Positions 9,501 through 17,400 of a stretch of DNA of 64,000 nucleotides are shown in pieces (the stretch's first letter is position 1; the number at the start of each line of letters is the position of its first letter). Location: positions 173,069 to 237,068 of the forward strand of contig NZ_FTOV01000007.1 in the NCBI RefSeq assembly GCF_900156825.1, given 5' to 3'. Both the position numbers and the translations under genes were made by a program. The notes under the pieces were generated by a model. The model saw only the letters and a list, made by a program, of their open reading frames with translations. It did no database searches and was not told the DNA's origin. Source of the DNA: Chryseobacterium gambrini. Lineage in GTDB: Bacteria; Bacteroidota; Bacteroidia; Flavobacteriales; Weeksellaceae.

Positions 9501-10281
9501 TCTGAAGCTTTTCCAGTTCTGTAGTAAGCTTTTCCAGTGCTTCTTTTCGATGAAGCGCTTTGTTGGCTGCCAATAAAACCTGTGCTTCAGATTCTAATCT
9601 CTGCGAAGTTCTTGCACTCAAAGCGTTAGCCGATATTCCGGAAGCAGCTCTTGAAGAAACAGACCCCGCGGTAACAGCATCTTCAGAGAATAAAAACTTA
9701 GGCAAAACGATTTTTCCGTCCAAGGCTTTTTCCAATGGTTTTGGTCCGTTAACCTTGATAATTTCAGGATCCGCTAAATTCATACTTTGGGCAAAGCCAA
9801 TATGGATTGCCATTAAAATATGGCTGATTGCTTCTTTCACATAGAAATCTCCCTGAGTAACGATCTGGAAAATATAATTGTTCCAAAGAGTTGAAAAGAC
9901 TTTGATTCCATCTGCTGTAAGCTCTTTATTGTTATCAATAAGATGACTGTAATAATTTTTTACATCGCTTAATTCGTTGGCGTTAAGCTCTTCTCTTTTA
10001 GAAATCTTTCTTCCGATGATCAGAAGTTTCCCGAATTCTCCCTCTTCAATTTTCTTTTCGGTTTCAAATCCGGAATTACTGAATGTTCTTGCCGCATTTG
10101 CCATTTCCGAGAGCTTCGATGCTCTTGAAGATTTTCCTGCAATGGCAGTATCGAAAATTCCGATAGCTCCTTTTGGTCTGTGGATAAATCCTAAATTTCT
10201 TTCTTTGGTTTCTGTAAGCTGTGGATTTCTTAAGCTCACGAATCTGAAAAGCGTCTGAGACGCATCGTTTTTTCCTGACAT
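6550..10281 (-). CDS. Large uncharacterised protein (1243 aa)
   Basis: No signal peptide and no membrane helix are visible. Coiled-coil-like stretches lie at about 229-320 and 968-1003. A Gly/Ser beta-rich region follows at 440-560, then PGEVSNIENV at 597-606, a Ser/Thr/Glu helical region at 615-730, YRWIDKKMKNQIYNYGKR at 758-775 with VPEP soon after, and FLQAGMARIIVTVKPGFE at 1107-1124. The last blocks recall, from memory, a widespread family of large uncharacterised bacterial proteins that I cannot name. Base composition is normal for the window (24 G/C of 60 at 9361-9420), unlike the AT-rich genes after it. A carrier, scaffold or structural role in an export or injection system is possible but unproven. 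Confidence 0.8.
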   Translation of the reverse strand: MSGKNDASQTLFRFVSLRNPQLTETKERNLGFIHRPKGAIGIFDTAIAGKSSRASKLSEMANAARTFSNSGFETEKKIEEGEFGKLLIIGRKISKREELNANELSDVKNYYSHLIDNNKELTADGIKVFSTLWNNYIFQIVTQGDFYVKEAISHILMAIHIGFAQSMNLADPEIIKVNGPKPLEKALDGKIVLPKFLFSEDAVTAGSVSSRAASGISANALSARTSQRLESEAQVLLAANKALHRKEALEKLTTELEKLQKKYHKSSYQAYQDEYAKYQKENREALEAYERKLAEIESKITEGTTEEEKNRMYEELKRSEVAPFQFSYKNEINLPDLQEKLSPESFDLFIELFTEIDMDRTSQEAEKEKVTIISDNTLRIGSQNITLNEELESYSDALNIVGSHISSSMQTALENTPLQQQQYVNLAGASVPVVQSTARTPMAYSFYAHSSSAFSGSGGFVNFSFEVADSSWSVASAKIIATTDKAGSFEENFSNIPVINDKITLPMCLVNKFRSSINFRIEIIFDNGSKASADLGQLYTKGNLGLTGMLTLTRGVVENPEEPENVKIQKRRSFGIKRLGVADYLKVVQSVHAYVPGEVSNIENVMASELRHKSSVARDYSEITDTTSKSQETEKISDTTKTSRTDMQTEVAKELEKDQSITAYARYSYGAGKTVFEMGADYANNTAQHDSTRQAVAKSQEITERAMERVLTKVSEERVQKIIKEYTETNVHEFDNRGRVTKTDNADAAQPKHITGVYRWIDKKMKNQIYNYGKRTMFEFMVPEPSRLHRLAVAVAKAQVLTAPVDPRTAPEPWNMASPKAATKDLLQHWANIYGVTLTDLPKENVEVYQEIVGRPNSTGSFGAVGTPINITQNYAAKDMKIQYYMDRNTRFHNSEFYCSNGKGGERNLNFGGRINQSTIWENGLNLSGTFNFLYRGRNIEDVTLNVTLYCKLSDAFMLQWQTENFNAIIKAYEEAYKKFQEEQKRLDDEQKAKEAEAKEKQGNFYRYMEHDTLKHNCIAYLLQDYLNSNTLGYESTNALNDNTKMDNFQVYLNDNLDQYAALAKFMEQAFEWEIMDYTFYPYYWANRKSWQEFYLTESMDPLFRSFLQAGMARIIVTVKPGFEAAVQFFMETGIIWNGGAVPVIGDPMYMSIVDEMRQPTGVPQGKYWITRVPTTLTILQASSTGLPVDPLHPLPLFREDYPENCENPKELEFETSFKLDTEAQLAHSDGATTLPSTIIKPV

Positions 10282-10537
10282 TTTGTAAATTTGTTTTGCA
10301 TTATAAAGGTTAAGATTTGAAGCCTCTTTTTAGTAGAGTCACTTCAGGTTTTAGCCTTATTTTTTTAGGTGGTCTTCAGGCTAAAGCATGTCCACCATGA
10401 GTTTTAAAGTCTCTTTTCACTTTCTGTGTTTTTCTATATAGCAAATATCGTCCGGCGTGGCGACAAAACTCGTCGTATTAAATTGATTTATAATTATTTT
10501 CGATAAAAACTCATAGATAATTGAAAATCAATGAGAA

Positions 10538-10565
10538 AAATTTCCGAAAGGTTTTTCGGAAATTT
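10538..10565. repeat. Perfect hairpin in a 540-bp intergenic region
   Basis: Twelve-base perfect arms (10538-10549 and 10554-10565) with a 4-base loop sit midway between two divergent genes, not after either one. The remaining sequence from 10282 to 10821 holds no credible ORF. It includes a GC-richer patch around 10450-10480 and the promoter-like boxes listed separately. The hairpin could terminate an unannotated transcript on either strand. Confidence 0.5.
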
Positions 10566-10691
10566 TGAAGAGAAAATTATCTTATTTTTTAACCTTTTTC
10601 AGAAAGAGATGAAAGAATTCTACGAGCTGCTTTTTGCCATTAAAATCAAGCTGAAATTTTCATATTTTAACTAAAAATATTCATAAAGACT

Positions 10692-10726
10692 TTTGCAAAT
10701 TTCATCACAACAATATTTTATCTTTG
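10692..10726 (+). promoter_or_regulatory. Candidate promoter for the KirBac-YkgJ pair
   Basis: A TTTG at 10692-10695 and TATCTTTG at 10719-10726 match the Bacteroidota -33 and -7 elements. The spacer is 23 nt rather than the usual 19-21, so the -7 element is the firmer part. Transcription would begin about 85 nt before the KirBac start codon. Confidence 0.4.
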
Positions 10727-10821
10727 TATGTTGATTTGAATTCAAATGGATAAATCGGTAGATTAACTTGTTTTTCAATTTTAGAATCAACAGAAAAAGT
10801 AAAAACAAAATGATATAAAAA

Positions 10822-11793
10822 ATGGCACGGGGATTTAGAAAAAAAATTCAGCAGAAAAACACCGAAAACAGTGGTTTTGGCAGCAATGTTTCGGGAAGAT
10901 TCATTAATAAGGACGGTCTTCCGAACGTTAACAGAAAAGGAGTGAATATTTTCAACAGATACAGTTGGTATCATACGATGCTGGATTTATCCACATTCAA
11001 TTTTCTTTCTTATCTGGTGATTGCGTATGTTTTAGTGAATTTATTTTTTGCTTTAATTTATTATCTCATTGGTGTAGAACATTTAACGGGAATTGATAAA
11101 AGTAATCCGGTAAATGAATTCATCGATGTGTTTTTCTTCAGCTCCCAGACGTTTACCACAGTAGGATACGGAAGAATTGCTCCGGTAGGCTTCATGGCAA
11201 GTCTGGTGGCTACTTTTGAGGCTTTTTTAGGATTGCTTACCTTTGCCATTGCTACGGGACTTTTTTACGGAAGATTTTCAAGACCGAGAGCGTATCTGAA
11301 GTTTTCTGATGTTGCCGTTGTCGCACCTTTTAAAGAAACTTCAGCATTAATGTTCAGGCTGGCTCCCTATAAAAACAATGCATTAACGGATGCAGATGTT
11401 GTTATTACTACAGCAATTGAGGTGATGGAAAACAGCTCACCGAGAATTAATTTTTATCAGCTGAAAACACAGCTCAGCAAAATCAATACTTTGGCTCTGA
11501 ACTGGACAATTGTACATGAAATTGATGAAGAGTCTCCGTTTTACGGTTTTTCAGAGGAGGATTTTAAAAATACGGGCATTGAAATTATTGTTCATATCCG
11601 TGCTTTTGACGAGGTTTTTTCAAATACGGTAGTACAGAGAACCTCTTATGTAACGAAAGAAATTGTATACGGTGCAAAGTTTATCCCGATGTATTATCCC
11701 GATAAAGATAATCTTTCCACGGTGCTGAATCTGGATAAAATAAGTGACTATCAAAAAGCAGAACTTCCGGTATTCATGGAAGAAGAAGAATAA
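10822..11793 (+). CDS. Inward-rectifier-type potassium channel, KirBac family
   Basis: A 323-residue channel with the selectivity filter TVGYGRIAP near residues 113-121. It is flanked by an outer helix (about 60-85) and an inner helix (about 130-150) ending in an FYGRFSRPRAYLKFS gate/linker typical of KirBac. The C-terminal 160 residues form the cytoplasmic immunoglobulin-like domain that assembles the tetramer. It should pass K+ across the inner membrane. The next gene starts directly after the stop codon, indicating an operon. Confidence 0.92.
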   Translation: MARGFRKKIQQKNTENSGFGSNVSGRFINKDGLPNVNRKGVNIFNRYSWYHTMLDLSTFNFLSYLVIAYVLVNLFFALIYYLIGVEHLTGIDKSNPVNEFIDVFFFSSQTFTTVGYGRIAPVGFMASLVATFEAFLGLLTFAIATGLFYGRFSRPRAYLKFSDVAVVAPFKETSALMFRLAPYKNNALTDADVVITTAIEVMENSSPRINFYQLKTQLSKINTLALNWTIVHEIDEESPFYGFSEEDFKNTGIEIIVHIRAFDEVFSNTVVQRTSYVTKEIVYGAKFIPMYYPDKDNLSTVLNLDKISDYQKAELPVFMEEEE

Positions 11794-12282
11794 ATGGATT
11801 TAGAATTTTATAAAAAACAGGCATTACAAAAACAAAAGGAACATAAAAAATTTCTGGACGGGCTGAAAAAGAAACCGTCCAAAAATCTGGATTATATCGT
11901 TCAGGAAACGCATGAAGAGGTTTTTGAAAGAATAGACTGTCTGCAATGTGCCAATTGCTGTAAAACAACAGGACCGCTTTATACCGAAAAAGATATTGAA
12001 AGAATTTCTAAGCATCTCCGCATGAAACCTGCCGATTTTGAAGCAAAATTCCTGCGTGTAGATGAAGATAATGATAAAGTTCTGCAAAATTTGCCGTGCT
12101 TTTTTTTAAATGAAGACAATACCTGCTCCATCTATGAGGTTCGTCCGAAAGCGTGCAGAGAATATCCCCATACCGACAGAAAGAAGATCTACCAGATCAA
12201 TAATTTAATGATCAAAAACACCGTGATCTGTCCCGCTGCATACGAATTTGTAGAGCGAATTATGAAAAATTTAGGAAAATAA
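11794..12282 (+). CDS. YkgJ-family cysteine-cluster protein
   Basis: 162 residues with the family's cysteine arrangement: CLQCANCC near residue 49, a C-x-F pattern (PCFF) near 101, TCSIYEVRPKACREYP near 108-123, and a final IC near 148. This is the YkgJ/Fli-B-like zinc- or iron-chelating cluster (CxxCxxCC). The biochemical function of the family is unknown. The start codon abuts the KirBac stop, so translation is coupled. A basic helical N-terminus (KKQALQKQKEHKK) precedes the cluster. Confidence 0.85.
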   Translation: MDLEFYKKQALQKQKEHKKFLDGLKKKPSKNLDYIVQETHEEVFERIDCLQCANCCKTTGPLYTEKDIERISKHLRMKPADFEAKFLRVDEDNDKVLQNLPCFFLNEDNTCSIYEVRPKACREYPHTDRKKIYQINNLMIKNTVICPAAYEFVERIMKNLGK

Positions 12283-12300
12283 TATATAATTCAAAATCCG

Positions 12301-12323
12301 TCTTAAATAATTATAAAGTCCGT
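12301..12323 (+). repeat. Direct repeat, copy 1 (second copy at 12831)
   Basis: Seventeen identical bases at 12301-12317 recur at 12831-12847, and both are followed after a few bases by GTTAAA. Copy 1 lies about 80 nt before an exported-protein gene. A duplicated promoter or operator is one explanation. Confidence 0.5.
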
Positions 12324-12398
12324 TAAATAAAGACTTCACGTATAATATTAGACAAAATGCCGGCGTTTAAGTTAAACAACCATTTAAATATTAATATT

Positions 12399-12743
12399 AT
12401 GAAGAAGTTAGTTTTAACAGCAGCGTTTACATTAGTCGGAGTAATCGCAGTATCGGCTCAGACGGGAACAACACAACAAAGCCCGTCAACAAATTCTAAT
12501 AATCCATCGACCACTCAAACCCAGCAGAATTCACAGGCAACCACCAACTGGGAGACAACTTCGGGAACGTCAAGCCAAAACCAAAATACAGGCACCACTG
12601 CCACTGTTGAATCAGCAACACCCGCCACAACAGCATCCACAGAAACCACTGTAAATGCCAATACAGAAGCAGTAGCAGACACCACCAAATCTACAGACGC
12701 TATAAAAGAAGAAAAGAAATCCAAGAAGAAAAAGTCGAAGTAA
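12399..12743 (+). CDS. Exported Thr/Ser/Gln-rich low-complexity protein with basic tail
   Basis: Starting at ATG 12399 (an upstream in-frame ATG would put 14 residues before the signal peptide), the 114-residue product has a clear signal peptide cut after VSAQ. The mature part is almost only Thr, Ser, Gln, Asn and Ala, with no aromatic residues except one Trp, and ends in a lysine-rich tail (KKSKKKKSK). It is probably an unfolded periplasmic or surface protein. A terminator follows 30 nt after the stop. Confidence 0.7.
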   Translation: MKKLVLTAAFTLVGVIAVSAQTGTTQQSPSTNSNNPSTTQTQQNSQATTNWETTSGTSSQNQNTGTTATVESATPATTASTETTVNANTEAVADTTKSTDAIKEEKKSKKKKSK

Positions 12744-12773
12744 GTATTTAAATTTTTAAGAAGTAGAAAGAAG

Positions 12774-12804
12774 ATCCTGAAATGTAATGTTTCAGGATTT
12801 TTTT
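12774..12804 (+). terminator. Intrinsic terminator of the Thr/Ser-rich protein gene
   Basis: Nine-base perfect arms at 12774-12782 and 12790-12798 are followed by a T run. Confidence 0.85.
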
Positions 12805-12830
12805 ATATAAATATAAAACGGCATAATTTA

Positions 12831-12972
12831 TCTTAAATAATTATAAATCAAGTTAAAAGAAGTAGAAACAATAAACTTTGTATGAAAGTTGCATTTAACA
12901 TAATATCAAATTTTGAATAAATAATCGATATGCAAATAAAGAGAATCCTGAATCATTTTTCAGGATTTTTTG
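12831..12972 (+). ncRNA. Possible short transcript: repeated leader element plus orphan terminator
   Basis: The 17-base element of 12301 recurs at 12831-12847. A TTTG-containing -7-like box follows at about 12873-12880, and a good plus-strand terminator (arms 12944-12952 and 12959-12967 plus a T run) ends the unit with no gene between. Only a 12-codon ORF at 12882-12920 is present. It could be a small RNA of about 90 nt or the remnant of a duplicated gene. The hairpin overlaps the stop codon of the converging gene and may serve both strands. Confidence 0.3.
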
Positions 12973-13325
12973 TGATGTATTTCTTCAAGTCTGAACTGAA
13001 CAATTTTCTTTATTAAATTTTCAGGAAGATCCTCATTTACATGAAACTGTACCGCTCCTTTTGAAAATTTATAATTGCTTTTTTTAAATTCAGCCTCAAA
13101 TTCTTTTATTCCTTCTGCTCCGGGATAAAATCCGATATGTTTTTTATACCCCGCAAAATACACCAAGGGTTTATTTTTGTATCTGAAAGCGGGCATCTGA
13201 TAGCCAATATATTCTTCAATTTCAGAACTTTGCAAAAGAATCAGTTTTCTGAGATTTTCTAATTTATCCTTAATTTCAGGAAACAGAGCAATATATTCAT
13301 CAATATTTTCAAATGTATTTTTCAT
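12960..13325 (-). CDS. DUF1801 / YdhG-like protein
   Basis: 121 residues with the DUF1801 layout: N-terminal helices containing EYIALFPEIKDKLENLRKLI, then EEYIGYQMPAFRYKNKPLVYFAGYKKHIGFYPG and a final KFSKGAVQFHVNEDLPENLIKKIV. The family (YdhG, sometimes called iron chaperone after the Bacillus frataxin-like protein Fra) has a frataxin-like reputation but no firm activity. It stands alone and converges with the element at 12831-12972. Confidence 0.8.
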   Translation of the reverse strand: MKNTFENIDEYIALFPEIKDKLENLRKLILLQSSEIEEYIGYQMPAFRYKNKPLVYFAGYKKHIGFYPGAEGIKEFEAEFKKSNYKFSKGAVQFHVNEDLPENLIKKIVQFRLEEIHHKKS

Positions 13326-13480
13326 AAATTAAATGTAATGATTTTTCACTTTTTTGGCAGTTCTTATTATCATTCTGAACGAAGCGAAGTGAAGAATCTG
13401 TCTTTGGTTGAGACGTTATAGATTTTCCTATGTCGAAATGACATGAAGATGTTAATTTCATTTGAATTAAAATGATTATC

Positions 13481-13565
13481 ATTAGCTGAATGAAATGCCT
13501 TTGCGATCGAAAAATATTCAGCATCATTCGAAAACTAGACCTTTCGAACGTAGCGTTAAAAATAA
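13481..13565 (+). repeat. Dispersed intergenic repeat, copy 1
   Basis: Sequence beginning ATTAGCTGAATGAAATGCC and ending GCGTTAAAAATAA closely matches 37827-37903. It lies in a 319-bp gene-free region (13326-13644) that also contains CATTCTGAACGAAGCGAAG near 13373, a commonly dispersed Bacteroidota repeat type, and a small hairpin at 13570-13590. Confidence 0.65.
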
Positions 13566-13644
13566 AAAAAGCGCTGAATAATCAACGCTTTCTCCTTTCA
13601 CTTTTTACTTTTTTCCCATTTATAATCCCGGGAACAGGTTATAT

Positions 13645-13673
13645 GAAAAAAGGTCGGGAATTTCCCAACCTTT
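13645..13673 (-). terminator. Intrinsic terminator of gdhA
   Basis: A stem formed by 13651-13661 and 13662-13673 (GGTTGGGAA against TTCCCGACC on the minus strand) is followed by a minus-strand U run, immediately after the gdhA stop codon. Confidence 0.85.
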
Positions 13674-13678
13674 GTATT

Positions 13679-15037
13679 TTATACTACTCCCTGAGCTAAC
13701 ATTGCTTCAGCAACTTTCACGAATCCGGCGATATTGGCACCTTTTACGTAGTTTACATAGCCGTCTTCTTCTTTTCCGTAGTCTCTGCACGCTTTGTGAA
13801 TTCCGATCATGATCTCTTTCAGTCTTGCATCAACCTCTTCAGAAGTCCAGTTCAGACGGATCGAGTTTTGCGTCATTTCAAGACCTGAAGTTGCAACACC
13901 TCCTGCGTTAGAAGCTTTCCCCGGAGAGAACAATACTTTATTGTCTAAGAAATAGTTAATTGCATCAAGCGTAGAAGGCATGTTTGCAGCTTCTGTTACA
14001 CAAACGCATCCGTTTTCTACCAACAATTTAGCATCATCAAGATCCAATTCGTTTTGGGTTGCAGAAGGGATGGCAACATCACACTTCACTTCCCAAGGAC
14101 GTTTTCCTGCAAAGAATTCTGCAGAAGGATATTTCTTCACATAATCTTCCGCTCTGTTGTTTCCGGAAGATCTTAATTCCAATAAATAATCGATCTTATC
14201 TCCGTCGATTCCGTCTTTATCATACACATAACCGTCCGGTCCTGAAATCGTTACTACTTTTCCTCCCAGTTCGTTTACTTTTTTAATAACTCCCCAAGCT
14301 ACGTTTCCGAAACCTGAAACCGTTACCGTTTTATCTTTGAAAGTCTGTCCGATCGTTTTAAGCATCTGCTCTGCGAAGTAAACAACACCGTATCCTGTAG
14401 CTTCAGGACGGATTAATGAACCTCCGTACGCAAGACCTTTTCCTGTAAGAACTCCCGTAAACTCGTTTCTGATTTTTTTGTATTGTCCGAATAAATATCC
14501 GATCTCTCTTGCTCCTACTCCGATGTCTCCCGCAGGAACGTCTGTTTCAGGACCAATGTGTTTGCACATTTCCGTCATGAAAGCCTGGCAGAAACGCATT
14601 ACTTCCATATCCGATTTTCCTTGCGGATCAAAGTCTGAACCTCCTTTTCCACCACCCATAGGAAGCGTAGTTAAAGAGTTTTTAAACACCTGTTCGAACG
14701 CTAAGAATTTAAGAACAGAAAGGTTTACTGTAGGATGGAAGCGGATTCCTCCTTTGTAAGGTCCGATCGCAGAGTTCATCTGGATTCTGAACCCTCTGTT
14801 TACCTGGATCTCTCCTTTATCGTCAACCCATGGAACTCTGAAGATGATAATTCTTTCAGCTTCCGCCATTCTTTCAAGAAGCTTCATTCCCGTATATTCC
14901 TTTTTCGTTAAGATAAACGGAATTACAGTTACCGCAACTTCTTTTACTGCTTGTAAAAATTCTGGCTCATTAGGGTTTTTTGCCTCAATTTTTGCTATAA
15001 ATTCTTGGATTTTCTGGTCAATATTATATTGTTCCAT
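13679..15037 (-). CDS. gdhA: NADP-type glutamate dehydrogenase
   Basis: Makes glutamate from 2-oxoglutarate and ammonia in the cytosol. The 452-residue length is that of hexameric bacterial/fungal NADP enzymes. PMGGGKGGSDFDP at 126-138 contains the catalytic lysine K131. PAGDIGVGAREIGYLFGQYK lies at 168-187, and the Rossmann motif SGFGNVAWG at 241-249. The next conserved block PGKASNAGGVATSGLEMTQN is near residue 373. It is monocistronic with its own terminator. NADP rather than NAD specificity is inferred from overall family resemblance. Confidence 0.95.
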   Translation of the reverse strand: MEQYNIDQKIQEFIAKIEAKNPNEPEFLQAVKEVAVTVIPFILTKKEYTGMKLLERMAEAERIIIFRVPWVDDKGEIQVNRGFRIQMNSAIGPYKGGIRFHPTVNLSVLKFLAFEQVFKNSLTTLPMGGGKGGSDFDPQGKSDMEVMRFCQAFMTEMCKHIGPETDVPAGDIGVGAREIGYLFGQYKKIRNEFTGVLTGKGLAYGGSLIRPEATGYGVVYFAEQMLKTIGQTFKDKTVTVSGFGNVAWGVIKKVNELGGKVVTISGPDGYVYDKDGIDGDKIDYLLELRSSGNNRAEDYVKKYPSAEFFAGKRPWEVKCDVAIPSATQNELDLDDAKLLVENGCVCVTEAANMPSTLDAINYFLDNKVLFSPGKASNAGGVATSGLEMTQNSIRLNWTSEEVDARLKEIMIGIHKACRDYGKEEDGYVNYVKGANIAGFVKVAEAMLAQGVV

Positions 15038-15227
15038 ATATTAGGGTTGAATATTATTGCCAACAAATTTAATTTTTTTTTCAAGATTCACAACACCCTA
15101 AATAATAATTGTTGAAAATTTAATAATATAATGACTTAATATTATTAAATCCACAATTAACGCATTAATATTATTAAAAATTAAATGTTATGTTTAAAAT
15201 AATGCAATATTAAGAAATCGTTAATTG

Positions 15228-16337
15228 TCAGGTTGCCAAAAATTGTCTCCCCGAAAGTGATTTTACCTTCCCCAAAAGTTCCAATTCTAAAATTACCGGT
15301 AAAATTTTGTGTGAGGCAAGTGCTGTTTTATCGGCAAGATCATCCAGAGAAATCTGCGGATTCTCATCTATTATTCTGAATATCTCACTTTGATTCTCAG
15401 TTAATTGAATTAAAATTTCACTGTAAGGAAATAATTCTCCAGTTCTTCCCTTCGGATGATTAAATCCTAAGTTTTCAACCAGATCTTTTATCGTGGAAAT
15501 TGCCGAAGCTTTGTTCTGAAAAATCAGATGATTACAGCCCTGACTCTGCTTGTCCGTAATTTTTCCGGGAAGCGCATATACTTCACGGTTATACAGATTT
15601 GCATAAGTTGCCGTGCTGATTGAACCTCCGCCAAAAGCTGTTTCCACCACAATTGTCGCAGGAGAAATTCCGGCTACGATTCTGTTTCTCTGAATAAAAT
15701 TTTCACGATCCGGCTTTCTTGAAGAATTGAATTCTGTAAATAACACCCCTCCTTCCTCAAGAATTTTTTCTGATAATTTTTTGTTTTTTGAAGGATACAA
15801 TGTGTGAAAACCATGGGCTAAAACGGCAACCGTAGAAACCTGATGAAGAATAGACTGCTCATGAACTTCTTTATCGACGCCTAAAGCCAGACCGCTCACC
15901 GAAATAAAATTACCGGAAGACGTTTCCTGAAAAAACTCTTCAATAAATTGCTTTCCGTAGGAAGTCATATTTCTTGTTCCTACCATGCTTACTTTTTGCT
16001 TAGAATCGTCATAATTCCCTTTCTGATAGAGAATTACAGGAGCATCATCGCATTCGTTTAAGAGTTTGGGAAGATCATGGAGATGTCTGAGATTAATTTT
16101 GATATGGTTGGTCTCACAAAACTTCAGTTCATTTTCGGCAAACTTCAGATGAGCAGGATTTCCGATGTCTGAAATCATTTTAGATCCGAATCCGTCCAGC
16201 TTTTTGTATTCCTTTTTGGTATTTTCCCAAGCGTTCTTTGCACTTCCGAAAGTACGGACAACCTTATAAAAATTGATATCCCCGATTAAATTACACTCGC
16301 GCAGAGCGATAGAATAAAGATGTTCTTCAGAATACAT
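15228..16337 (-). CDS. dprA: DNA-processing protein DprA
   Basis: DprA/Smf loads RecA on incoming single-stranded DNA during natural transformation. The Rossmann-like core is visible: KVSMVGTRNMTSYG, then SGLALGVDKEVHEQS, GFHTLYPSKN, ERENFIQRNRIVAGIS-type sequence (here DRENFIQRNRIVAGIS) and ALPGKITDKQSQGCNHLI. A C-terminal winged-helix region runs from about residue 305. I choose ATG 16337; a GTG at 16352 lies inside a TACATTTG -7-like box (16352-16359), which would put it before the transcript. The protein is 369 residues. Confidence 0.93.
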   Translation of the reverse strand: MYSEEHLYSIALRECNLIGDINFYKVVRTFGSAKNAWENTKKEYKKLDGFGSKMISDIGNPAHLKFAENELKFCETNHIKINLRHLHDLPKLLNECDDAPVILYQKGNYDDSKQKVSMVGTRNMTSYGKQFIEEFFQETSSGNFISVSGLALGVDKEVHEQSILHQVSTVAVLAHGFHTLYPSKNKKLSEKILEEGGVLFTEFNSSRKPDRENFIQRNRIVAGISPATIVVETAFGGGSISTATYANLYNREVYALPGKITDKQSQGCNHLIFQNKASAISTIKDLVENLGFNHPKGRTGELFPYSEILIQLTENQSEIFRIIDENPQISLDDLADKTALASHKILPVILELELLGKVKSLSGRQFLAT

Positions 16338-16373
16338 TTGTGTTGTTTTCACAAATGTAGAAAATTTTTAAAA

Positions 16374-17144
16374 TTATTTACCTCTTAGTTCATCCAGTCT
16401 TTCCCAGATATCGTCTTTCTTTTTGTACGGCAGCTCCATAAAATCTTCAGGATGGTTTTCTTTGTATTCCTGCCATAATTTATCATCTTTTTCGCTGTAA
16501 TAATTTGGAAATTCCCAAATGAATTTTTTCTTTTTATCTCCTACTTTTTTAAATAGCAAAGCCAGAATTACTCCCACAATTGCACCTGCAAGATGCGCCT
16601 GCCATGAAATTTTACTGGGTTCCTGCAGATTAGAGAACAGTTCTTCGGGAAGCATTCCCCACACCAGACTTCCGTAGTACAGAACAACCAGCAGAGAAAT
16701 AGTCAGCAGTTTTGTATTCCATTTAAAAACCCCACTGAAAAAAAGGAAAAAAGCAAGAACGTACACCACTCCGCTTGCTCCGATGGTACAGGTGTAAAGA
16801 TAATCTCCCGTCATAATGTCAATCGGCGGAAGAAGCCACACCAAAAATCCTGTAGCGAGCCATCCCGTGATAAAAACTTTATTGGCAACCAAAGGATAAA
16901 ACTGATATAGTAAAAACATAAGCACCGCGATCGGGATAGAATTTCCTACGATATGCTCCATGTTTCCGTGTAAAAGAGGTGAAGTTATAATTCCCAGCAA
17001 GCCTTCCGGCAACAATGGAATAATCGCCCCGAAACAGCTCTGAAAAAAGCCTTGCATCTGCAGAAAAAAGCCCAGCCACATCGCTGAAAGCATCAGCAAA
17101 GGATATAAAAGAGCCTTTTTGGAAATTATATTGTTTTTTAACAT
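16374..17144 (-). CDS. Rhomboid-family intramembrane serine protease
   Basis: Six or so transmembrane segments occupy residues 10-200. The catalytic serine sits in TIGASGVVY (GxSG) near residue 142 and the partner histidine in WQAHLAGAIVG near residue 187; HGNMEHIVGNSIP supplies the conserved N-terminal His/Asn region. A charged cytosolic tail of about 55 residues ends in WERLDELRGK. It would cleave membrane proteins within the inner membrane; substrates are unknown. It lies 36 nt upstream of dprA on the same strand. Confidence 0.92.
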   Translation of the reverse strand: MLKNNIISKKALLYPLLMLSAMWLGFFLQMQGFFQSCFGAIIPLLPEGLLGIITSPLLHGNMEHIVGNSIPIAVLMFLLYQFYPLVANKVFITGWLATGFLVWLLPPIDIMTGDYLYTCTIGASGVVYVLAFFLFFSGVFKWNTKLLTISLLVVLYYGSLVWGMLPEELFSNLQEPSKISWQAHLAGAIVGVILALLFKKVGDKKKKFIWEFPNYYSEKDDKLWQEYKENHPEDFMELPYKKKDDIWERLDELRGK

Positions 17145-17360
17145 GAAGATTCTACGTCAAATGAAAAGCCAACGATAAATTTCGGAAAAATTGGCGATGA
17201 AATCTCTGTTCAGAAATTTATTTCAGCCAAAAAGTAATGATTTTCATGGCTTTCGAAGGAATTCCTTTTATTTTGTCATTGAAAACTTCAAAAACCGGAT
17301 AAAAGCCTGATCACATTCACTTCTTAAATATGGTTTTACATTCATAAAAATTATATTTAA

Positions 17361-17368
17361 TATTTTTG
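17361..17368 (+). promoter_or_regulatory. Candidate -7 element before the DUF3078 gene
   Basis: TATTTTTG matches TAnnTTTG 32 nt before the start codon. No good -33 box is seen at the expected distance. Confidence 0.35.
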
Positions 17369-17400
17369 TAAGGAATTTTGTACAATGAAATCCTGAACTC

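Noticed and set aside
4564..10281. Contractile injection system or T6SS locus
   Set aside because: No sheath, tube, baseplate, VgrG, PAAR or ATPase gene is seen in the window, so only an effector-like locus can be proposed.
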